Part shown: positions 7,122 to 14,506 of the stretch, piece by piece
How positions within the stretch are numbered: the first letter of the stretch is position 1
Layout: each line of letters starts with the position of its first letter
Origin: LH-M37 sp032251315
Lineage (GTDB): Bacteria > Pseudomonadota > Gammaproteobacteria > SZUA-229
Direction of reading: 5' to 3'
Assembly: GCA_032251315.1 (NCBI GenBank)
Contig: JAVVEE010000031.1
Span: 1 to 27,792 of the forward strand
DNA length: 27,792 bases
Made by a program: the position numbers and the translations under genes
The notes under the pieces: model-generated
What the model was told of the DNA's origin: nothing
Database searches by the model: none
The model's input: the letters and a program-made list of their open reading frames with translations, nothing else

Positions 7122-7676
7122 CTAAAATTCAAACCCCAGACTGCCGCCCACATAACGGTGTTCACCGCTAAGGCTGGTATGGAAATCACCAAAGTCGATG
7201 TTCTCATGAAAGATGCCGAGCATCAAATTGTCGCTCAGTTTTATTCTCATGCCAATACGAAAATAAAAATCAATCGCGCATCGCTGATTATCTGTGCAGT
7301 TATTAGTTTCCAGATCATTATTGAGCAGTGAAAGCAGGCCATAAAAATCGGTGCCGATTTCGTAAAACGGCGCAAAAGTTTGTCCGAACCTTTGCCCGAA
7401 AAGAATTTTGACCGCCGAGCGGTCTTCGCCGGGGATGGTCTGGGTGAATTCCATGAATTGCATGCCGGCATAAAATTTTGTTTTCCTGTTACCGCTGATC
7501 GCGGAATACAGGCCAAAACTATATACATCATCCAGCGATCTGCTGTAGCTGGATTTGGTCAATTCAACAAATGCTTTTTCATTGCCGGAGTGCAACTGCC
7601 CGGCAAAACCCATGAGCAGTATCAGGAGTGTAAAGCTGAAACCAAAGGCGGGTGATTTTTGAGCTTCACGTGGCAT
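7122..7676 (-). CDS. Small outer-membrane beta-barrel protein of unknown function
   Basis: A 184-residue product with a hydrophobic export segment (about residues 10-28, FGFSFTLLILLMGFAG). It continues in short alternating strands rich in Tyr, Phe and Gly and ends in FEF, a C-terminal aromatic residue typical of barrels recognised by BamA. Size and layout recall eight-stranded barrels such as the lipid A deacylase PagL, and the setting beside lpxB and mlaA suits an envelope role. The PagL His-x-Ser-Asn active-site pattern was not found in the final strands, so that enzyme is not called. It starts 9 bases after the mlaA stop and is probably the last gene of a lpxB-mlaA operon. A decayed second copy of its 3' end lies at 6928-6998. 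Confidence 0.75.
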   Translation of the reverse strand: MPREAQKSPAFGFSFTLLILLMGFAGQLHSGNEKAFVELTKSSYSRSLDDVYSFGLYSAISGNRKTKFYAGMQFMEFTQTIPGEDRSAVKILFGQRFGQTFAPFYEIGTDFYGLLSLLNNDLETNNCTDNQRCAIDFYFRIGMRIKLSDNLMLGIFHENIDFGDFHTSLSGEHRYVGGSLGFEF

Positions 7677-7685
7677 TTTGCATAT

Positions 7686-8438
7686 CTAGCGAACGATGTC
7701 ATCGGTAAACAGGTCGTCTTCGAATAAATCATCCAGGTTCTCTTCCGGCGGGTTGCCGTCGTAAATCTGATTCTTTCTGCGTTGCATCCAGCCATCGCGA
7801 ATAAAGGCGTAAGGGTCGGGTGCGGTCTCGTCAACGATGTCCTTGGCTTTTAGCAGGTCGGCACGAATGTCGATGTATTTCACAGTATATAATGCGTATG
7901 CATTTTCCGGGCTCATGTCGTCATAGACAAAATCAAATTCAGTTTTGTCGATGGTAAAACCAATGGCATCACGTATACTGCTGGAACCGAAGAAAGGCAG
8001 CACCAGATAGGGGCCACTACCGACACCCCAATAACCGAGCGTCTGGCCAAAATCCTCATCGTGTTTAGGCAGGCCAAAATCGGTGGCGACATCCATAAAA
8101 CCGAGCAGCCCGAAGGTGGTGTTGAAAACAATGCGCGCGGAGGTGCCAGCGGCCCGTTCAATTTTTAATTGCAGCAGATCGTTGATTAAAACCAGCACAT
8201 CATCCAGATTGCTGAAAAAATTACTGATGCCTCTGTCGACCGGTTCCGGAGTGATCGCCTGATAGCCTTTGGCGATGGGCTTGAAGGCGTATTTATCCAC
8301 GGTTTCGTTGAAGGCGTACATCGAGCGGTTGAAGCTCTCGAAAGGATCATCAGGATTTTTCGGGCCGTCCAGCGTGGTGCAGCCGATATTTAATCCCAGC
8401 GATACAATGATGAAACTATATTTAATCAGTATGTTCAA
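7686..8438 (-). CDS. mlaA: Phospholipid-binding lipoprotein MlaA (VacJ)
   Basis: Outer-membrane lipoprotein that removes mislocalised phospholipids from the outer leaflet and passes them to MlaC and the MlaFEDB transporter, preserving lipid asymmetry. The product has 250 residues. The signal peptide ends at NIGC, with Cys20 as the lipid anchor. Family motifs follow in order: DPFESFNRSMYAFNE, NDLLQLK, a glycine-rich segment FNTTFGLLGFMDVA, GYWGVGSGPYLVLPFFGSSSIRD, and YDDMSPENAYALYTVKYIDIRADLL. The C-terminus is an acidic tail (DDLFEDDLFTDD). It lies 18 bases after lpxB, which fits an operon devoted to the outer leaflet. MlaBCDEF genes are not in the window. Confidence 0.95.
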   Translation of the reverse strand: MNILIKYSFIIVSLGLNIGCTTLDGPKNPDDPFESFNRSMYAFNETVDKYAFKPIAKGYQAITPEPVDRGISNFFSNLDDVLVLINDLLQLKIERAAGTSARIVFNTTFGLLGFMDVATDFGLPKHDEDFGQTLGYWGVGSGPYLVLPFFGSSSIRDAIGFTIDKTEFDFVYDDMSPENAYALYTVKYIDIRADLLKAKDIVDETAPDPYAFIRDGWMQRRKNQIYDGNPPEENLDDLFEDDLFTDDIVR

Positions 8439-8456
8439 GTGGCTACCCGGTCTTTG

Positions 8457-9620
8457 TTAATTGTTATTGTTATCGTGTTGGCGTTCGAGCATGGAGTAGG
8501 CGAGACGGGCGACATTTTTAGAACCGCCACCGGCACCCAGCAATTCGCGTAATTTTGCTAATTCATTGCGCATGTTCTGATTGTAATTTTCATCTTCCAG
8601 AATGCGCAGTGTTTCCGCCGTCAGGTTTTCGGGCGTGGCTTCGTTCTGAATAAATTCTCTGACGATTTCACGCCTTGGCACAATATTCACCAGACCGATG
8701 TGGCTGATACTGACCAGTCGGCTGAGGATGAAATAGGAGAGCGCCGCCACCTTGTGGGTGATCACCATGGGTGTACCCATTAAACCGATTTCCAGCGTTG
8801 CCGTGCCTGAAGCGACCATGATGCTGTCGCAGGCCTGAATGACATCGTGCGAATTATTTTCGATGACATGCACTTTCAGCGCCGACAGTTCAGGGCCGTA
8901 TTCAGCCAGATCCTGATGCTGCACACTGCTGGCCAGGGGCAGTACAAACTGTAGTTCTGGGTGCCTGGCCCGGAGCTGTCGGGCCGATGCCAGCATGATG
9001 GGCAGCAGGCGTTCGATCTCGCCCATGCGGCTGCCGGGGAACAGGCCGACCGTGGTCGTCTCCTCCAACGCCAGTGCCTGGCGAGCCTGAGGCGCGGTTT
9101 TGTCGGGGATATTTTCATCCACCAGCGGGTGGCCGGTAAATTCCACCGGCACATCGGCTTTTTTGTACAGCTCGACTTCAAAGGGGAAAATCACCGCCAT
9201 CTGGTCAACGATGCGCGCCATTTTATAAACGCGTTTGGGCCGCCATGCCCAGACCTGCGGGCCGATATAAAACAACACCTTGATGCCCAGAGATTTGGCG
9301 TAGGCCGCCAGCTTCTGATTGAACTCCTGATAATCCACCAGAATCAGCAGGTCCGGCGGTGACTGCCGGAGGTGCGCCTCAATCTGATTGAGTACGCCCT
9401 TGATCATGCGATACTTGAACAGCACCTCGATGATGCCGACCACCGCCAGTTGCGAGGCATCGAACAGCACCTCAACCCCGGCTTCGCGCATCCTGCGACC
9501 GCCCATGCCCTGCAAGCGGATATGGTCATCGATGTGCAACAGCTCTTTGCTCAGGTTCGCCGCGTGCAGGTCGCCCGAGGCTTCGCCGGCAACAATAAAT
9601 ACGGTTTTGGGGTTGCCCAT
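8457..9620 (-). CDS. lpxB: Lipid-A-disaccharide synthase LpxB
   Basis: Peripheral inner-membrane glycosyltransferase (GT19) that joins UDP-2,3-diacylglucosamine and lipid X into the lipid A disaccharide. The product has 387 residues, the usual length. The N-terminus KTVFIVAGEASGDLHAANL is the LpxB signature. Further conserved blocks are LQGMGGRRMREAGVE, IGPQVWAWRPKRVYKMA, FPFEVELYKKADVPVEFTGHPLVDE, LFPGSRMGEIERLLP and SGTATLEIGLMGTPMVITHK. ATG 9620 is preceded by AAGAAG. It is divergent from rnhB, whereas the common gammaproteobacterial order is lpxA-lpxB-rnhB-dnaE on one strand. lpxD, fabZ and lpxA are absent here. It probably leads the operon with mlaA. Confidence 0.97.
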   Translation of the reverse strand: MGNPKTVFIVAGEASGDLHAANLSKELLHIDDHIRLQGMGGRRMREAGVEVLFDASQLAVVGIIEVLFKYRMIKGVLNQIEAHLRQSPPDLLILVDYQEFNQKLAAYAKSLGIKVLFYIGPQVWAWRPKRVYKMARIVDQMAVIFPFEVELYKKADVPVEFTGHPLVDENIPDKTAPQARQALALEETTTVGLFPGSRMGEIERLLPIMLASARQLRARHPELQFVLPLASSVQHQDLAEYGPELSALKVHVIENNSHDVIQACDSIMVASGTATLEIGLMGTPMVITHKVAALSYFILSRLVSISHIGLVNIVPRREIVREFIQNEATPENLTAETLRILEDENYNQNMRNELAKLRELLGAGGGSKNVARLAYSMLERQHDNNNN

Positions 9621-9697
9621 ACTTGTGATTTCTTCTTATGATAGCGGGCGCACTGATTGTGCGACAATTCGAGAATTCTACCGGAAGAACAATAATA

Positions 9698-10309
9698 ATG
9701 CAGGATGAAACAATGTGGGACGCGCTTCCCGTGGTCACCGGCCTGCTCGCGGGCACCGATGAGGCCGGACGCGGGCCTCTGGTGGGCAATGTCGTGGCTG
9801 CCGCCGTTATTCTGGGGGCCGATCACGGCATCCTCGGGCTGGCCGACTCCAAGAAACTCACCGCCAAACGCCGCGAAGCGCTGGCCGGCGAGATCAAACA
9901 ACACGCCCTGGCCTGGGCGGTAGTCAGCGTCAGCCCGGCGGAAATCGATCGCATCAACATCCTCCAGGCCAGCCTGCTGGCGATGAAAAGGTCAGTCGAA
10001 CAGTTGCAGATCAGCCCCGATCACGTGTTTGTCGACGGCAACCACGCCCCCGTTCTTGCCTGCCCGGCGACGCCCATCATCAAGGGCGATGCCCGCGTCG
10101 CCGAAATCAGCGCCGCCTCCATCCTCGCCAAAGTAGACCGTGACGCGCAGATGCAGGTACTGCATCTGCAATACCCGCACTACGGCTTCGACCAGCACAA
10201 AGGCTATCCCACCAAAGCCCACATGGCGACACTGGCCGAACACGGCCCCTGCCCGGAACACCGCCGCAGCTACGCGCCGGTGAAGCGTTGTTTGGTAGGG
10301 AAGGTATAA
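9698..10309 (+). CDS. rnhB: Ribonuclease HII
   Basis: Removes RNA from RNA-DNA hybrids and single ribonucleotides from DNA, using two metal ions. The 203-residue product has the three RNase HII blocks: GTDEAGRGPLVG with the first catalytic Asp-Glu pair, VFVDGNHAPV with the next Asp, and AEISAASILAKVDRD with the last; HKGYPTKAH follows near the C-terminus. ATG 9698 is preferred because CCGGAAGAA lies a suitable distance upstream. An ATG at 9638 gives a 20-residue extension without family resemblance, and an ATG at 9713 is also possible. The 77 bases to the lpxB start must carry both divergent promoters. Confidence 0.96.
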   Translation: MQDETMWDALPVVTGLLAGTDEAGRGPLVGNVVAAAVILGADHGILGLADSKKLTAKRREALAGEIKQHALAWAVVSVSPAEIDRINILQASLLAMKRSVEQLQISPDHVFVDGNHAPVLACPATPIIKGDARVAEISAASILAKVDRDAQMQVLHLQYPHYGFDQHKGYPTKAHMATLAEHGPCPEHRRSYAPVKRCLVGKV

Positions 10310-10331
10310 AAGCAAGGGCAAAAGCATTCAC

Positions 10332-10355
10332 CGCAGAGGCGCAGAGACGCGGAGA
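10332..10355 (+). repeat. Three tandem GC-rich octamers between rnhB and dnaE
   Basis: CGCAGAGG, CGCAGAGA and CGCGGAGA follow each other directly, preceded by TTCAC and followed by AAGCC. A flanking inverted pair, CAAAAGCA (10319-10326) and TGCTTTTG just downstream, may bracket the unit. From memory, strings of this CGCAGAG type recur between genes in many unrelated environmental bacteria; that could not be verified here. It lies in the 171-base rnhB-dnaE gap. Confidence 0.5.
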
Positions 10356-10480
10356 AAGCCTTATGTTTTGCTTTTGTGGCGAAAAGTTTTTCCAATATTT
10401 CCCTCAATATCACAGCCTGAATCAGGTAGACTTTAACCCTTATTTCGGGGGCTGTTTGGGTCCCTTACACCGTCATTTTT

Positions 10481-13400
10481 GTGAGTCAGGCATTGGAAGA
10501 ATCATCGCAGGAACAATCAGTTACCGGTCAATCACCGGCTTTTGTCCATCTCAGAATACATACCGAATATTCTTTGGTCGATAGTGTCGTGCGCGTTAAG
10601 CCGTTGATGTCGGCGCTGGCTGCCGATCAGATGCCCGCGGTGGCGCTTACCGATCAGAGCAACCTGTTCGCCATGGTCAAATTCACCCGCGCGGCGCTGG
10701 CGGCGGGCATCAAACCCATCATCGGGGTCGATCTTTGGGTACGCGAGGAGGATGAGCAGGGACTGCCATTCCGCATGGTGTTGCTGTGTAAGAATCGTGA
10801 AGGCTATCTCAATCTCAGCCAGCTCATTACCCAAAGCTATCTTGACGGCCAGCACGGCGGCGTGCCGATGGTGCAGGCGTCCTGGGTGGAGGAGTTTTCC
10901 GAAGGGCTGATTGCGCTTTCCGGCGGGCGTGAAGGCGAGGTCGGCCGCTGCCTGCTTTCGGGGCAGAAAGAGCAGGCCCGGCAGCGGCTGGAGCACTGGA
11001 AATCGGTGTTCCCGGACAGTTTCTATCTGGAGCTGATTCGCACCGGTCGCCAGAATGAAGAGACCTACATCGTGGAAGCCGTTGAGCTGGCCCTGCAAAC
11101 GCAGACCCCGGTGGTGGCGACCAATGACGTGCGCTTTCTGAAGTCGAGTGATTTTGATGCCCACGAAGTCCGGGTCTGCATCAACGGCGGGCGCACCCTG
11201 GACGACCCGCGCCGCGCCAAAAATTACAGCAACCAGCAGTATCTGCGCAGCAGCGAAGAGATGCAGGCGCTGTTTGCCGATATTCCCGAAGCGCTGGAAA
11301 ACAGCGTTGAAATTGCCAGGCGCTGCAATCTGGTCACCGTGCTGGGCAAAAGTGTGTTGCCCGAATTCCCGTTGCCGCCAAGGGAGACCACCGAAAGTTA
11401 TTTTACCCGTGTTTCGGAAGAGGGGCTGGCATGGCGGCTGAGCAATCTGCTCGATCCGGCCGCCGAGGATTATGCCGCGCGTGTCGCCGAGTACGAAGAG
11501 CGCCTGAAAACCGAAATCAAAGTGATCATCGGCATGGGTTTTCCCGGTTACTTCCTGATCGTCGCCGACTTCATCCGCTGGTCGAAAGAGAACGGCATTC
11601 CGGTCGGCCCCGGTCGTGGTTCCGGTGCCGGTTCGCTGGTCGCCTACGCGCTCAAAATCACCGACCTTGATCCCCTGCAATTCGATCTGCTGTTCGAACG
11701 CTTTCTCAATCCCGAACGTGTCTCACTGCCGGATTTCGATATCGACTTCTGCATGGAAGGCCGTGACCGGGTCATCGATTACGTCGCCGAAAAATACGGC
11801 CGCCGCAGCGTTTCGCAAATTATCACCTACGGCTCCATGGCCGCCAAAGCGGTTATCCGCGACGTTGGCCGGGTGCTGGCACAGCCCTATGGTTTTGTCG
11901 ACCGCATCGCCAAGCTGGTGCCTTTTGAAGTGGGCATGACCCTGAGCCGGGCACTGGAAGAGTCGGATGAATTCAAGGCCGCCTACGATAACGAAGAAGA
12001 TGTCCACGACCTGATCACCATGGCGCTGTCGCTGGAAGGACTCTCGCGCAACGCCGGCAAACACGCCGGGGGCGTGGTGATTTCGCCCACCGTACTCACC
12101 GACTTTACCCCGCTCTACCGCGAGGAGGGCGGGCAGAGCGTCGTCACCCAGTTCGACAAGGACGATGTTGAAGCGGTCGGCCTGGTGAAATTCGACTTTC
12201 TGGGTCTGCGCACGCTCACCATTATCGACTGGGCCGTGAAGCACATTAACAAGGCGCGCGACAAGAGCGGTGAAGCGCATCTGCTCATCGACAAGCTGCC
12301 GCTCGATGACGCCGACACTTTCAAACTGCTGCAGGCGGCCAACACCACCGCCGTGTTCCAGCTGGAATCGCGCGGCATGAAAGACCTGATCACGCGCCTG
12401 AAACCCGACAGCTTTGAAGATGTGATCGCGCTGGTGGCGCTGTTCCGTCCGGGGCCGTTGCAGTCGGGCATGGTTGATGACTTCATCAATCGTAAGCACG
12501 GCCGCTCACAAGTGGACTATTTCCACCCCGACCTCGAACCGGTGCTGTACCCGACTTACGGGGTTATTCTGTATCAGGAACAGGTGATGCAGATCGCGCA
12601 GGTGCTGGCCGGCTACACCCTCGGCGGCGCGGACATGTTGCGCCGCGCCATGGGCAAGAAAAAAGCCGAAGAGATGGAAAAACAGCGCAGCCTGTTTACG
12701 GACGGTGCCATCGAGCGCGGCGTCGATGCCAACCTGGCCACCAAGATTTTCGATCTGATGGAAAAGTTCGCCGGTTACGGTTTCAACAAATCGCACTCCG
12801 CCGCCTACGCCCTGCTATCGTACCAAACCGCGTGGCTGAAACAGCATTATCCGGCGGAATTCATGGCCGCGGTGTTATCGGCCGACATGGACAACACCGA
12901 CAAGGTGGTGTTCCTGATCGAAGACTGCCACGAGCAGCAGCTGGAAGTCTTGCCGCCCAACGTCAACCAGTCGCTGTATCACTTCAGCGTGCCCGATTCC
13001 AAAACCGTGCTGTATGGTCTGGGCGCAGTTAAAGGCGTGGGCCAGGCCGCGCTCGAAGGCATCATCAAGGAGCGCGAAGCCAACGGCAAGTTTGCCGACC
13101 TGTACGATTTTTGCCGCCGCTCCGACACGCGCAAGGTCAATCGCCGCGTGCTCGAAGCCCTGATCAAGGCCGGTGCCCTGGATGAGCTGGGCGCCGGCCG
13201 GTCCAGCCTGATCGCCAGCCTGAATAACGTGCTGCAACTGGCCGAACAGAATCAGAAAAACGCGCTTGCCGGGCAGGATGATATGTTCGGTGCCATGGAA
13301 GCCGCAGACGAATATGAATCGGTACACATGATAGAAGTGCCGGCGTGGGAAGACGATGTCCGCCTGGCCTATGAAAAAGAGATACTGGGTCTGTACCTCA

Positions 13401-14050
13401 CCGGCCATCCCATCCAGCGTTATGAAAAAGAGATCCGGCAATTTACCACCTGCACCCTGGCCAAGGCCGCCGACCTCGCGCCTAAAGACAATGCGGGCGG
13501 CAACAACAACTACCGCCGGAAAAATGCGCCGGAACATCGCCTCGCCGGTTTGATGCTCAACATGCGCACCCGCAAAACCCAGCGCGGCAGCAAAATCGTC
13601 ACCGCCGTACTGGATGATCGCACCGCACGCATCGACGTGGTCATTTATGAAGAGACCTACGAAAAATTCAATCACCTGTTAGAAAAAGACAAGCTGCTGG
13701 TGGTCGAAGGCCCGGTCTCCTACGATGACTTCAACGGCTCCTATCGCATTGTCGCCAGCATCATCTACAATATGACCGAAGCGCGCGAACGATTTTCCCG
13801 TTGCCTGGAAATAAACATCGACAAAACCAAAGCCAACGGCTCCTGGTCGGAAACGCAGCTGACCCAGCAACTCAGCGACGCCTTACAGGCCTACCGCGAA
13901 GGCCAGTGCCCGGTTTACATCCAGTACAACAACGGCAGCGAACACACCCGCCTGACCCTGGGCGAAAACTGGAAAGTGCAACCCAACGAAGATCTACTCA
14001 ATCGCCTGAGACGCCTGTTCAGTGACGAACAGATAAACGTGATTTATTAA
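10481..14050 (+). CDS. dnaE: DNA polymerase III alpha subunit
   Basis: Replicative polymerase of the C family, 1189 residues. Domains in order: an N-terminal PHP domain (FVHLRIHTEYSLVDSVVRVKPLM onward); palm and fingers with GRGSGAGSLVAYAL and the catalytic acidic motif PDFDIDFCMEGRDRVI near residues 416-431; HAGGVVIS near 527; FDFLGLRTLTIID; the helix-hairpin-helix region YGLGAVKGVGQAALEGII (about 850); an OB fold (LAGLMLNMRTRKTQRGSKIVTAVLDDRTARIDVVIY); and a short C-terminal tau-binding region. GTG 10481 is the only plausible start before the conserved N-terminus, giving a leader of about 20 residues rich in Glu, Ser and Gln. The usual next gene, accA, is absent. Confidence 0.98.
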   Translation: MSQALEESSQEQSVTGQSPAFVHLRIHTEYSLVDSVVRVKPLMSALAADQMPAVALTDQSNLFAMVKFTRAALAAGIKPIIGVDLWVREEDEQGLPFRMVLLCKNREGYLNLSQLITQSYLDGQHGGVPMVQASWVEEFSEGLIALSGGREGEVGRCLLSGQKEQARQRLEHWKSVFPDSFYLELIRTGRQNEETYIVEAVELALQTQTPVVATNDVRFLKSSDFDAHEVRVCINGGRTLDDPRRAKNYSNQQYLRSSEEMQALFADIPEALENSVEIARRCNLVTVLGKSVLPEFPLPPRETTESYFTRVSEEGLAWRLSNLLDPAAEDYAARVAEYEERLKTEIKVIIGMGFPGYFLIVADFIRWSKENGIPVGPGRGSGAGSLVAYALKITDLDPLQFDLLFERFLNPERVSLPDFDIDFCMEGRDRVIDYVAEKYGRRSVSQIITYGSMAAKAVIRDVGRVLAQPYGFVDRIAKLVPFEVGMTLSRALEESDEFKAAYDNEEDVHDLITMALSLEGLSRNAGKHAGGVVISPTVLTDFTPLYREEGGQSVVTQFDKDDVEAVGLVKFDFLGLRTLTIIDWAVKHINKARDKSGEAHLLIDKLPLDDADTFKLLQAANTTAVFQLESRGMKDLITRLKPDSFEDVIALVALFRPGPLQSGMVDDFINRKHGRSQVDYFHPDLEPVLYPTYGVILYQEQVMQIAQVLAGYTLGGADMLRRAMGKKKAEEMEKQRSLFTDGAIERGVDANLATKIFDLMEKFAGYGFNKSHSAAYALLSYQTAWLKQHYPAEFMAAVLSADMDNTDKVVFLIEDCHEQQLEVLPPNVNQSLYHFSVPDSKTVLYGLGAVKGVGQAALEGIIKEREANGKFADLYDFCRRSDTRKVNRRVLEALIKAGALDELGAGRSSLIASLNNVLQLAEQNQKNALAGQDDMFGAMEAADEYESVHMIEVPAWEDDVRLAYEKEILGLYLTGHPIQRYEKEIRQFTTCTLAKAADLAPKDNAGGNNNYRRKNAPEHRLAGLMLNMRTRKTQRGSKIVTAVLDDRTARIDVVIYEETYEKFNHLLEKDKLLVVEGPVSYDDFNGSYRIVASIIYNMTEARERFSRCLEINIDKTKANGSWSETQLTQQLSDALQAYREGQCPVYIQYNNGSEHTRLTLGENWKVQPNEDLLNRLRRLFSDEQINVIY

Positions 14051-14059
14051 GGTTTGAGC

Positions 14060-14416
14060 ATGGAATTCTTTTGCACCGTCAATAAAGCAGTCACTCCAGT
14101 CGAACTGCAATCATCAATGACGATTGAGAGTCTGCCCACACACTGCATCTCCATCTACGAAGTCATGCACGATGACGGCGACCACGGTGAAATCAACTGC
14201 ATCTGGGGCGTCTTCACCGTGCATCGCGAAGTCATCAAAGACGGCCTGCGCTTCACCTTACCCGGTTGCCCGAATGCAGTCGCGTGGACGGTGACCGCCG
14301 AAAATGACAATACCGAGACTGTTGTGCATCTCACCATTAATAAGCAGCAACCTGATCCGGATTTTGCTGAATCGATTGAGGAGTTTGTTGAGGATTGGCG
14401 AGTGGGTTTAGAATGA
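14060..14416 (+). CDS. Unrecognised 118-residue acidic protein
   Basis: No family is recognised. The start is ATG 14060, with AAGG at 14049-14052 overlapping the end of dnaE, so it is very likely translated from the dnaE transcript; a TTG two codons upstream is also possible. The product has no signal peptide or membrane segment and is acidic. It alternates short strand-like segments (INCIWGVFTVHREVI, GLRFTLPGC, AWTVTAEN, TVVHLTINK) and ends in an acidic helix (DPDFAESIEEFVEDWRVGLE), suggesting a small soluble alpha-beta protein. Codon use resembles dnaE more than the restriction genes that follow. Confidence 0.8.
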   Translation: MEFFCTVNKAVTPVELQSSMTIESLPTHCISIYEVMHDDGDHGEINCIWGVFTVHREVIKDGLRFTLPGCPNAVAWTVTAENDNTETVVHLTINKQQPDPDFAESIEEFVEDWRVGLE

Positions 14417-14457
14417 ATGGAATATTTATCGATGCAGTGTAAGGGCAAAAGACCAGA

Positions 14458-14481
14458 CTTGAGCACTTTTTTAGACTCAAG
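14458..14481. promoter_or_regulatory. Short inverted repeat upstream of the restriction-modification operon
   Basis: CTTGAG at 14458-14463 is matched by CTCAAG at 14476-14481, around a 12-base T-rich spacer, 26 bases before the methyltransferase start. Restriction-modification operons often carry an operator at this position. No controller (C) protein gene is seen, so autoregulation by the methyltransferase is one possibility. Six-base arms are weak evidence. Confidence 0.3.
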
Positions 14482-14506
14482 GACACAAGCTTTGGGAGCA
14501 GCATAA

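Noticed and set aside
7122..7676. Calling the small barrel protein PagL
   Set aside because: No His-x-Ser-Asn active-site pattern was seen in the last strands; the similarity is in size and barrel layout only.
9638..9697. Longer rnhB start
   Set aside because: The extra 20 residues have no family resemblance, and the ATG at 9698 has a better ribosome-binding site.
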